The notes beneath the pieces were generated by a model. The model saw only the letters and a program-made list of their open reading frames with translations, had not been told where the DNA came from and did not search any database. From Chamaea fasciata (Eukaryota; Chordata; Aves; Passeriformes; Sylviidae): a stretch of 64,000 nt of DNA. The stretch spans positions 310,001 to 374,000 of the forward strand of contig JARCOQ010000002.1 of assembly GCA_029207755.1 (NCBI GenBank), given 5' to 3'. Of the stretch, positions 10,926 through 21,316 are shown in pieces. Positions within the stretch are counted from its first letter, which is position 1; each line of letters opens with the position of its first letter. Made by a program: the position numbers and the translations under genes.

Positions 10926-13900
10926 TGGTAAGCTCAGTGATGGGTGGTTTGAGGACAAACCATCAAATGCAGAGAACATTTGGGCAGCAGCTGCAGTCTG
11001 GGTCCCTAGTACCAGGCAGGCAGGGACTGGATGGACCTGGTTCAGCTGGAAGATGTGCCAGAAACATTTCCCCCTTCAGAAATGCTGGAACTGGGACCAC
11101 GGGAGGGGCATCCCATCCTTGGAGAAACCCAGCCTTCTCCTGGACACAGCCCTGAACAACCTGATGTAACTTCAAAGTTACCCCTGCTTGGAGACAGAGG
11201 TTGGAGCAGGGACCTCCTGGGGTGCCATCCAGCCAGAATCACCCCGTGACTGCGTGCTCTGGGGCGGATGGCAAGTCACCATCAGAAATCCTGGCTCTAC
11301 CTCTGGGATCTTATTGCTTTTTTACGTCAGAGCCGTGCTATTTCATGCTGTATTATCAGGTCAGTCAAAACACTTCTCCAAACTATAAGTCTATATAATT
11401 GCCAGCTACACTCACTTCCTTGGCCCCTGCTGCTTTCCATTGCCTCGGGTTTTCAGTCACGCAGAGTATCCCCTTCCACCTCGATGTGCGCGGAGCCCCC
11501 GTCCCCTGGGGAAGCCAACACCTCCTGGCTGTGTTTGCTGGGGTCCCGCTCCCGCAGGAGCAGCCGGGAGAGCCGGCGCTGGTGACGGGCACTGCTCAGC
11601 TCGGGGTGTCACTGCATCGCCGCGGCTCTGCCCCGGGGAAATGCAGCCACACAAAAGAGGGTGCGGTGCTGCTCCAAATGTCCCCTGTGGAGCCCACAGC
11701 TCTGGAGGCGGTCTGAATTTTTAGGCATCTCCCAATGAATTGGGATGTATGTTCTCATGTCACCTTCCCCCAGTCAAAGGGAGGGATTTCTCCCCAAGAG
11801 GAGAGGATTTCCCTTAAAATCTCTCCATGGAGACCCCCGTACTGTGCTGAGCGAACGTTTCCCCTGCATCCACTCTCCTCTGCACATCCTTTTCTTTTTG
11901 GGGGATGAGAAATGGAGAAACCAGAGGATTGTCCGTGCTGCAGGGCTCACAGGCTGTTCTCGTGCCACCACAGACCTGTCTCCTCTCCAGACTAAACAGT
12001 CCTAATATTTCCTGTCTCTTCTCACATAGAAATGTGTCTGTAATCACTCTTTTCTCCTGTTCCTTCACCTTTTTGGATGCAGGAGCAGCTCAGGATGTAC
12101 CTAATCTGGCAGGTTGTCCAGGCCCTGCTGGGGAAATGGGATCGCATTTCTCTGTCTCCAGCTTTGTCAAAGCTTGACACCCCCAGAATCAGGAAACAAA
12201 GAAATCCCTGCAGAGAGAAGCTTTGCCAGCGAGTCAGGACTATCCAGACACTGGAAAAAGCCCCTGGCTTCCTGGAAGACGGGTGCTGAGAAAGGGGTGA
12301 TGAGAAAAGCAGGAAACCCTTGGAGATGGCAGCTGGAGCCAGAGGAGGGATGGGGGAAACGTGAGCGGCATGGCACCAGCGCAGCCCCAGAGGCCCTTTC
12401 CTCCAGCAGCATGCCTGGCCTTTGCCCATTCCCAAACAGGGGCTTTCCAGAGGGGAGGTGGGACAGAGCCATGGCACAAAGGAGCTGGTGGATTGTCCCC
12501 AGGCTCTGCTGCTCCACGGGATGAGGGAGATCCACTTTTGCTGCCTCTGTCTGACCGCCTGGGTGGTTTTTCTTGCTCCCCTGTTTCTTGGCCATGGAAG
12601 TGTGTGGCTCCAGCAGAGATCCCGGTTTGTACAGGCTGCATAAATCCAAAGGAAAGTGCTTACAAGCCCTTCTCACCAGTGCTGCCAAAAGACCATGATT
12701 CAGCGCTACTTTTTTGGGTAGAAATTAATTAGTTCGGGCCCATCACAATTATCTAACTCAAGGAGCACGACAATAACCCACTGTCCAATGGCCCTTCATG
12801 GCCATTTAGCACCATCTGGGTCGTCTGATCAGGGGCTTTGCAAGCACTTGAAAATGAAGTAAGAAGGATTGCTTGGCCCAGACACCTCCTTTTGCCTTCC
12901 AGCTGCACGGACAGTGCAAGTAATCCTGATGGGCCCACTAGACACAGGGAGAGGGACTGCAGAGCAAACATCAGCCCAGCTCCTCCGAGGCTGGTGTCCC
13001 CAAGTGGAAGGTGGTGGCCCTGAAGGACCAGGGAAAAAGGGCTTGGCCACCTGTGTTGCACCCCGGACCCGCTCCTCTTCCAGCTGTAGGGGCTGAGTTG
13101 GAGTGGGTGAGGACCGACAGCTTCCCCAGCCCCAGACAGGCACACACACGCCTGTGGAACAGAGCCCCACTCAGGGCTAAACTCCAGGATAACCTCAGCA
13201 ATCCAGCCTCCAGGCAAGGGGAACCACAAGGTATTAATCCCACAGGTCCAAAGAGGGACAGACAGGCAGGTCTCCAAGAAAACTTTCTAGATGGGAAATG
13301 TAGGCAAGTGTCCCCCCAGCAGCACCTGCAGTGCCAGTGTCCATCCAAACAGGCCGGATCTGGGGGGTTTAAATTTTTTTTTACCTCACCTGTCTCTACA
13401 TCCGTTTTCGGCTTGGTGCTGAGTGCTGCGGGCTGCAGTTTTCCCAGGAAAACTTGGGAGAGGGGAGTTTTGCTCACTGAGGGCTGCCTGAGGCAGAAGT
13501 TTGCAAGCAGGATTTGGCAGGGGGCTGCAGAGGGACCCACGGGGGCTCCTCCAAACCCCGTCAGGCTTCCGGCTCCTGTTCTGCGGCAGGAAGATCGCCA
13601 CTGAAAAATGAATGGAAATATGGATCCCCTTCCAAGCTGCTTTTAGCCCGTCCCGAGAAGTTACACAGACACCGGTGCGGGCTCCCGATCCTCCCAAATG
13701 GAGAGAAGGAATCTGGAATGGCCTGGACAGGCACAGCGGAGAGCTGCACATTGTCCTTCCCTCGGTGACCTTCCCTGGAAGTCGGGAAGATCCAGTTCCA
13801 CTGGGGGTGGAGGCTTTCAGTCCGTGCCCACGGCTGCATCGCTCCGGGGTGCGCCTCTCAGCCGTCACCTCCTGGGCCAAGAGGCTTCCAGGGAAAACTG

Positions 13901-15440
13901 CAAATTGCTTTGCTGCCTTCCCAGGATGGATTATTGGCCTTTGGAGCTGAATGTCAGTCGCCAAAAGGAGTAAAGGAAGGTCGATTAGAGATGAATGTAA
14001 TTTGGCCCTTCATCTAAGCAGCCCCCGGCCTGTGATAGACACCCGAAATTCCCAGGACAAACTCCCCAGATGGTGCTGACCTACTGATAAGCAAGAGATC
14101 ACAGGACTGGTGTGGGATTTCTGGATCAGCCTCACCAAATGCTGGCCCGAGCTGACCAAGAGGCATTTGGTACCTTTGGGAACCTCTTTCCCTGCAGGTC
14201 CGATGTAAATTGGGACACGCTGGTATCCGAGTTCTGTCCTTCAGGCTAGCAAGGCCACGATTAACCCTGATTCATCCAAAAGGATTTCGAGGAAGGTTTT
14301 GCCTTTGAAATGGCAATTTAACCCTTTCCAGTCGGTCATTTCCTCTGTGAGATCATTCTCCCGTGACACAAAAGCTGAGTTTTCCCTCTCTCCCTTGGCC
14401 AGGCCCCACATGGGCAGGTTGGGATGGGGATGTCTGGGTTGCCTTGGCTGCTGGCTCACCCCCAGGGACTTGGTGTCTCCTTGGATGAACAGATGATGGG
14501 CTGCACGTGGAGCAGTGGTGAGAGGTGGGACAGCCAGCCATAGCTCAGCTCTGGCTCCCTGCTTTTCCCTTTGGAGATTCCAGCTGGAGAGCAGCCTGAT
14601 CCCTGCACGGGGCTCCAAGGCAAGCTTTGGGTGACGCTCTCCCCAAGCCTGGGGGTCCCTGTTCGTGGTGGGGGTGGTCCCTCATCCCCCTGGAGCTCTG
14701 CCCCCCCAGGGAGCAGCCGTGCTCCCCACACCTGGTCTGGGGAGGAGGGATAACGTCATCCGCAGCTCCTTGGCACAGAAGGGGTTGCAAATTCCCAGCC
14801 AGCGGGCCAGAGGAGAGGCCAGCTGGGGGAAAAGTCCTGGGGGAGCCCATAGCCAAGTCTCCCAGCTGGGAATTGGTGGGGAGGGCTCAGGCTCCGCTCC
14901 TCGCAGGGCCTGCAGTTTTGTTCCTTTTCCTCAAGGTACGGGGAGGGAGGAGGAATCTCTCGCAAGCAAAAATCCCTGGGATTTTCTTCTTCAAACATCG
15001 TGGTTAGGGATGATGCTGTGGGGGATGTCTGTGGAAGACCTGTGGGAAACGACATCCTGGTGATCCTACGAGATGGCCTCTGAGCACGCTTCTCTCCCGT
15101 ATCCTCCTCCTTTTTCCCCTCTCCTTGTTTGTTTCAGGTTTAGACATCCTGGAGCTTCTTGAGAGGCTCAACAGAGCGAGTGCGGGGCCGCGCTTTCGCC
15201 GCTGGAGCTGCGGTGACATCCCCGGACGATCCCTGTTACCTCGGGCCTTGGCACTGAGCCACACCCTCTGCGGATCCCCGGGGACATCCTGAGCACCGGG
15301 ATGTCCCTGGACCCCCCAGCAGCCACGGGTCTCCAAACTGCGGGGACCAGTTCCCAGGCACGTCCCTGTCACCGGGGACCACACGATGGTCCCTCGGCTC
15401 AGCCCTGCCGCCCTGAGTTCCAGCTGCCCCTTGTGCTGCG

Positions 15441-15545
15441 GGGCAGGGTGACAGCCCAGCAGCGGCCGTGGGGCTGGCAGGGCAGGGTGACACCCCGGCG
15501 GCCGTGGGGCTGGCAGGGCGGGGTGACACCCCGGCGGCCGTAGCG
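15441..15545 (+). repeat. GC-rich minisatellite, about three copies of a 36-bp unit
   Basis: The words GGGTGACA, CCCCGGCGGCCGT and GGGGCTGGCAGGGC recur in order about every 36 bp between 15441 and 15545. Confidence 0.8.
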
Positions 15546-15615
15546 CTGACCAGCCCCTGCAGCCCTGGTGGAGCAGCCGGTAGCCGGCAACCTGCGCCAG
15601 GACCAGAAGCCGGTT

Positions 15616-15910
15616 CCATACAGTCAGGGAATATAATAAAATTAAAGCTCATTAAGCACTTAGAAAAGGGTTTGCATTGAGGGGGAGTGGGCGGGGGGGC
15701 CGGGGGGCTGTGCATCTCAATACTGGGCTATTTAGAAGGGAGAATTTATTAACGGGGGGGGGTTGGTTTTTATGGCAATAGATTTATTCCACCTGGGCTA
15801 AGAAATACATTCCACATCTGCCGAGCCGTGTAACCAGACTCTAATTAAAATCGTGTGCCAAGCGAGGGCCTGGCTGTAAAGCACAAAGCTGGCTTTTAGA
15901 GCGGCTGGGA
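15616..15910. promoter_or_regulatory. AT-rich candidate conserved noncoding element
   Basis: Between GC-rich blocks lie AT-rich stretches with homeodomain-like words: AATATAATAAAATTAAAGCT, ATTAAGCACTTAG at 15651-15663 (similar to NKX2-type AAGCACTTAA sites) and CTAATTAAAA at 15841-15850. G-runs at about 15680-15710 and 15754-15763 interrupt it. Regulatory function is inferred only from base composition and motif content. Confidence 0.35.
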
Positions 15911-16039
15911 AGCGCGGCCAGGCGGCCCGGGGGCGGCGGTGGCCGGCAGGACGGGCACGGGGCTGGCGGCGGCGCTGGGCCACCGCTCACCGTCCCCACG
16001 CCGGGGTACGAGGGGTGCCGGAGGGGGGATTCCCCGTGT

Positions 16040-16560
16040 CGGCAGGCACCCCGGGACACAGTGACACCCTCGGGGACAGGGTGATGTCCCTGGGTGCGCT
16101 GTGACCCCGAGGACGAGGAGGTGGCCGAGCGCAGCGATGGCGACACCCACGCGTGGGACAGACCACGCGATGGCTGATGTCCACGCAGCGGCAGTGCACG
16201 GGGATTGGTGACATCCACGCGTGTAGGGACAGCGTGACACCGCCGTGCGTCCGCAGTGACAACAGCGAGAGGGTGACATGCCCCTTTCCCCAGCGGTCGC
16301 ACTTCATGGGGACGGGGTGACACCCACGCACCTGTGAGGAGCAGGGGATGGGGTGGCACCGCTGCCCTGTGACACGGGACAGGGTGACTGACGGCCGCAG
16401 CGACGCTCACACACCGCAGAGTGACCGTGGGACGGGCGCTGCCCACGCACGGGCGGTGCCGGCGGCAGGGTGACAGACGGTGCCACACCGGCGACAGCCG
16501 TGTCCCCGCGGCTGCAGGGACGGGGCTGCAAGGGCGCCCTGTGGGCCCCGCCGGGGACAC
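16040..16560. repeat. Degenerate GC-rich minisatellite rich in GTGACA
   Basis: The words GTGACA, GGACAGGGTGA, CCACGCG and similar recur at irregular spacing, with at least eight GTGACA copies. This suggests an old, diverged tandem array. Long open frames on both strands here are side effects of the composition. Confidence 0.55.
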
Positions 16561-16659
16561 CCGCGCTGGGGTTTTACAGCCCCGCGGGTCGGGCCCAGAA
16601 CGTCCCGAACAAACAGCGGCTGTGTCTGGGTTTAACAGCCCGGCCCTCAGACAGCGGCA

Positions 16660-16880
16660 ACAGCGCCAGTTCTGATGGAGAAACTAATGAAACCTTCGAA
16701 ATAGTTTGTACGGGAGTAGTGAAGTGAGAAAAAAACCCCAGAGCACTTGCTGCCAAGGAAAATACACTTACCTAGTAAAGCATGAGTAATAAGTGGCGTT
16801 TTTTACAGTGTGAAGATATAACTTTTCATGAAAATACCAAATAAGGCTCCGTGCGAAAAGTGGCCGGCCTTTCTAGTTGC
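16660..16880. promoter_or_regulatory. Candidate regulatory element with CArG box
   Basis: This AT-rich, non-repetitive island sits between GC-rich blocks. CCAAATAAGG at 16837-16846 is a perfect CArG box, CC(A/T)6GG, the binding site of serum response factor. The run ends in a T/C-rich stretch at about 16868-16920. Function is inferred. Confidence 0.4.
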
Positions 16881-17884
16881 TTTTTTTCTTTCCTTCTCTT
16901 TCTTCCCTTTCTTTTGGTTCTCGAGGCACACGTGTGTTTTCCCCAGTGCCCCTTTTGCAGGAGCCTGTTTACGGGGCCGCCTTCCCGCCGCCCCCGGCGA
17001 GGCCCGGCTCGGGTTCCGTCGCCCTGCGATGAAATGAGAAGGGAATGGAAAAACAGGAGCTGCTGTTCCGCGAGACTTTCTATTTTTAAAAGGTTAAAAA
17101 TATCTATTTTCAGACACCAGCCCAGGAAGCGCTGGGGTGAAGCGACGCGGCGGGACGGGAGGAGTAAACAACGCCGGGACGTGCCGGGCGGCTCGGGAGC
17201 CGCGGCTCCGGGGATGCTCCTGGGGACAGGGACAGCGAGGGACAGCCAGCCGGGCATGTGGCCGCAGGGAGAGGAGGGATTGCGTAAGGCTGCAGGGCTC
17301 CGTGCCCGGGGGATGCTCAGCCCCAAGGGAAGGAGGTCCACATCCAGAGGGATGCCCGGCCCCAAGGTGGGATGCTCAGCTCCTGCGGCGGCTGCTCAGC
17401 ACCCAGGCAGGATGGTTTATCTTCCCCAGCGTCACAGCCCTGCTGCCCCCGTGGGATGGGATGCTTGGCTACCGCACATGGATCCCACCGCAGGAGTGGG
17501 ATGCGGTACCCACTGTGGGAGGAAGGACGTGGAAAAGCCATGTCCAAAATCCCACGGGTGCTTTTCCACCCTTGGTGTTGCAGCTCCGCTCCCTTCTCCT
17601 CTGTGCCCAGGCCGAAGTCGTGGTGATGCTCCCGGGCTGGCTCTGGCCGTGCCCTCGTGCTCATTCCCTTGGCTCCACCTGGGCAAGAGCACCCACAGCT
17701 CCTGTGCACCACATTCCCCAGACAGGGAGGGTCAGGCGCGCTCCAGGCTGGGGCGGAGGGGCTGGAATGCTGGAAAAGGTCCTGGGGGTGCCAGTGCCAG
17801 CGGCTGGACAGGAACCCAGGTGAGCCCAGGTGAGCAAGAGGCCCCTGGGCTGTGCTGGGCCACCTCCAGTGCTGGGGCAGCTCT

Positions 17885-18335
17885 GGGCCCCTCCTGACAA
17901 CAGAGACCTGGAGGGGCTGGAGCGTGTCCAGGGAAGGGAATGGAGCTGGGAAAGGAGCTGAGCCTGGAGAAAAGGAGGCTCAGGGGGGGATCTTGTGGCT
18001 CTGCACAACTCCCTGACAGGAGGGGACAGCCGGGGGGGTCGGGCTGTGCTCCCAGGGAACAGGGACAGGAGGAGAGGGAACAGCCTCAGGCTGGGCCAGG
18101 GGAGGCTCAGCTTGGACATCAACAGGAATTTCCCCATGGAAAGGGTGCTCAGGCCTTGGCAGGGGCTGCCCAGGGAGGTTTGGAGTGCCCATCCCTGCAG
18201 GTGTCCAAGGTAGGCCTGGATGTGGCACTCACTGCTCTGGGCTGGTGACAAGGTGGGCATCAAGCACAGCTGGGACTCGATGGCCTTGGAGGAGTTTACC
18301 AACACACTGGACTCTGTGATTCCGTGATCCCTGTG
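17885..18335 (+). repeat. CR1 LINE 3' fragment, sense, about 450 bp
   Basis: It contains CTGACAACAGAGACCTGGAG, GGAAAGGAGCTGAGCCTGGA, CCCTGACAGGAGGGGACAGC, GCTCAGCTTGGACATCAACA, GGCTGCCCAGGGAGGTTTGG and the terminal CTCGATGGCCTTGGAGGAGT. This is a long and well-kept copy. Confidence 0.95.
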
Positions 18336-20104
18336 CTGAGGCACGGCCCTGGCAGGTCCCGCTGCCCCTCGGAATGGCTGAGCTGAGTTTTGCTTCCTTA
18401 TAAGGCCCTGCTGTTCCCTGCTCCGGTGTCTGCGGCCGGGCTGGCATCGCCTGTTGGGAGAGCAGAACAATTCCCAGCAGGCTGCCGGGACACCCTCCTG
18501 CCCAGCCCAGTTATCCTCCAGCAGTGCCAGGGGCGCTTCCCCGGATGCCTCCGGCTGCTCTCTCCCACTGCCCGGTGCCCGAGCGGGAAGAGCGGGACGG
18601 CCCCTTCTGAGCAGAGCCTGCCCTGTGGGAAGGAGGGTTGTAAATCAGCCCAGCTGTCTCCTGAACAAGGCATGGGGCTTTTGCATCCCTCAGAGCAGCA
18701 CTTCCAGCCCCCTCCCAGGGGCTGCTGGCTCAGGAGCACCTTGTCCAGCCGGAGCCCAGAGCAGCAATAGCTCTAGCCTGGGGTGTCTGACAGTGCGACT
18801 CCCCAGTGCACCTGGAAAACAAGGATGAAGATTCCTCTGCCTGAAGTAAGGCTGTTAGGAAAGAAACACTATGAACTGCTCTCCATTGAATGAACCTCTC
18901 CCACTGCCTCTTCTGAGGGTGCAAATGTGGTGGCAAGGGAGATACAGGGGGAAGAGGAGAGCAGATCCCCCTGGGATTTGGATCTCCAGCCATAAATGAC
19001 ACATGCACAGGTAGAAAGACCTCTGCATCTCCAGGAGGAGCCTTTGGACCCTGAGCCCCACCAGTGCCACGTCCCGAGGCAGGAGATGTGCTCCATGTTC
19101 CCAGAGCTTGGCACAGGGACATTGTCCCCCCTCCAGCCCCTGGGTGCCAAAGGAGTGACCCCCACTCAGGCAGGAGCCTTCTCCCTTCTCTCCAGCCTCA
19201 ATTCCTTGCTCCCAGGCCCCACCTGGGGACACTCCAGCCTCAGCCAAGGGGGCATGCAGGGACCTGAAGCCCCCCTGGGGCTGGCAGCCCATGGAGTGCG
19301 GGAGTGGGGAGTATGAGATCATGATTTTTGGAAGTGTGAAGTTCTCCCGGGTCCTGCTCCTGCAGACATTAGGTCATTTTCCTGAGGAAGTGCCGTATGA
19401 CGTCGATCTGCTTACAGGAGTCGGGGTGGAGCCGGGAGCTCCAGCAAGACCACGGCAGAGGTGAGGAGCAGGAGCATCAGGACACCCCGTCCTGTCCCTC
19501 TGCCACAGCAATGACACTCCAGGGGTCCAAATTCAGTTCAAATCCTGGCATTTCGAGGTTTCAGATGCCCAAAAACACTCCGTTGAAAGCTTCCCCAGCC
19601 CTGGTTTTGACGGAAGGAATCTTCACCCACTTCACCAGGGAAATGTGTTTGACTTCCATGCAGTCAAATATTGCAACCCTTGGAAATCAGGATTTGACAC
19701 ACTATTTAATGAGTAGGGACAAATTAAAACAAACAAACCAAACAAAACCAAACAAAACAAATCTGTTTAAATGGGATTTGGTACTTTTTGTTCCTTTTAT
19801 AAACACCCCCTCAACTCTACGGAGAACAACAGAACCACTACAGCAGGGCAAGTTTCTCTCTCAACAGCTAAAACTTCCTTCATTAACCCAGAATAAGGTT
19901 GTTCATTCTCTTCCCAGGCCACAGCACAGGCACAAACCCAGTGATGCTGCTGGGGTGCAGCAGCTCCTCTCCACCAACCACCGAAGACACCAGCCCCAGC
20001 TTCAGGAGTGCTGGGCATCAGCCCCTCTGGGAAATCTTTTCCATCTGTCTACCAGCCTTAGCACCAGCCAAGCAGGAGGCCCAGACCAAGAGCTCCTTCC
20101 TGGT

Positions 20105-21110
20105 TAACAGGATTGCTGTGCTTTATTCCTCTCCCATAACGGGCTCCTCGGGACCATGTGCTGTGGCACGCTTCCTTCAGCAGGCAGATGATGAGATGTC
20201 CAAGGAAAAACTCTTCTCTTGCCCGGCTGATGCCTGTAAAAAAACCCTTCCGGCATCCCAACACCTACCAACCCTGCAGTGCAGCTGCACTGTTCCCCCA
20301 TACCTGCCTGGTGTTATCAGCAGTGCCCTCTAATCACCCTTCCCTCTGACTCATTGGCCTCCAAGGCTAAAGATCCAATTCTTTCCCAATAACAGCAAAG
20401 CCTTCCCCCAATTACTCCAGAGCCAATTGGGTGGGAAGCCTCAAGGATGTTTTTGTAAAGACAGAACACCAACAGTGTCCCAGCCTATAATTAGGCATCT
20501 GAGCAAGTTACAGAGGATACGTTCAAGGAAGAAAAGAGTAAGAGAATTTTATATGCACTGCTTTGTCCAAAAAAAGATTATGAAAGGCAGAGCAAAAACT
20601 ATTTACCAGTCTTAGGGGGGAAATGAAGTACATTTCATTCAGCTAAAGCTGAAGCAGATGTTCAATATTTGTGTCTGCGCATGAAGATCTGCTACGTTAC
20701 GGCCTCTACCCCACGTGAACATCTGGATCAATCTGAAGAGCTGAGGGTGTACAAAGAGGGGAGGAAAACACAACTCCCCTCCTAACTTAGCACCACAGGG
20801 GTGATTACAAAAAATCCAATTTCATGTGAACAAATTTAACAGCCTTTCAAGAGCTCCTCTAGACGTTGCTTCTAGCTGGCAGGTCCCACACCGCTTAGTG
20901 AAAGTGACTGAAATTACTGCAGTAACAAATAAAAACTTTTCTCCGATACAAAATCTAGTCCAGAGGGCTCCCTTACACAGTAAGCAGGACACCTTGCGTA
21001 ACCAGGGGTCGCATGTTGGCCCCCACAAGCAGCAGCAGCTCGCAGAGAGCCACACGAAAAAAGGGAGCAACGCTCCCAAGCTGCCAAGAGGACTGGGAGA
21101 TAGGCCCAGT
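20105..21110 (-). other. POLD3: POLD3 3' UTR and poly(A) signal
   Basis: Downstream of the POLD3 stop on the minus strand, the first clear AATAAA is the complement of 20122-20127, about 985 bases after the stop. Cleavage near 20105 is inferred. No coding potential is seen between. Confidence 0.55.
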
Positions 21111-21316
21111 TCATTTCTTCTGGAAAAAGCCCATGATGGAGACCTGTTTGTTGGCTCTGTTGGCAGGAGCTGCCCCTTTCTTCAGGTTCTTCCTTTCTTC
21201 CTTTGGCTCTCTCTTCGTGGGCAGCACGGGCTGTTTGTGTGGAGCTGGTGCCTTGGGCTTGGGGAATTCATCCTCGCTGTCCGTGCAGGATTCGCTCTCG
21301 TAAACCTTCTCAGTCA
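21111..21316 (-). CDS. POLD3: POLD3 coding exon 12 with stop and PIP box
   Basis: The acceptor CCACCAG precedes 21316. The exon encodes VTEKVYESESCTDSEDEF, a K/P-rich linker and the PIP box QVSIMGFF followed by QKK and TGA (complement of 21111-21113). Confidence 0.97.

Larger units (their letters stand above)
8736..20104. other. Intergenic spacer between CHRDL2 and POLD3 3' ends
   Basis: These 11.4 kb lie between two converging genes. No exon-like frame resembling a known protein was found. Listed separately are CR1 fragments, a CpG island, minisatellites and AT-rich candidate regulatory DNA. The rest, including 11000-13900 and 18340-19700, shows no structure I can name. A weak antisense CR1-like stretch may lie at about 11970-12050. 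An A/C-rich simple tract occupies 19728-19762. Confidence 0.7.

Noticed and set aside
11970..12050. Possible antisense CR1 fragment
   Set aside because: CTCTCCAGACTAAACAGTCC resembles a CR1 segment, but the flanks do not continue the match, so it is not listed as a repeat.
15841..16560. Open frame of 239 codons on the minus strand
   Set aside because: It follows the GC-rich GTGACA array; composition alone keeps the frame open, overlapping frames are open on both strands, and no domain is visible.
16851..17897. Open frame of 348 codons on the plus strand
   Set aside because: It crosses a low-complexity T/C-rich start, GC-rich DNA and runs up to a CR1 copy. No recognisable protein or exon structure.
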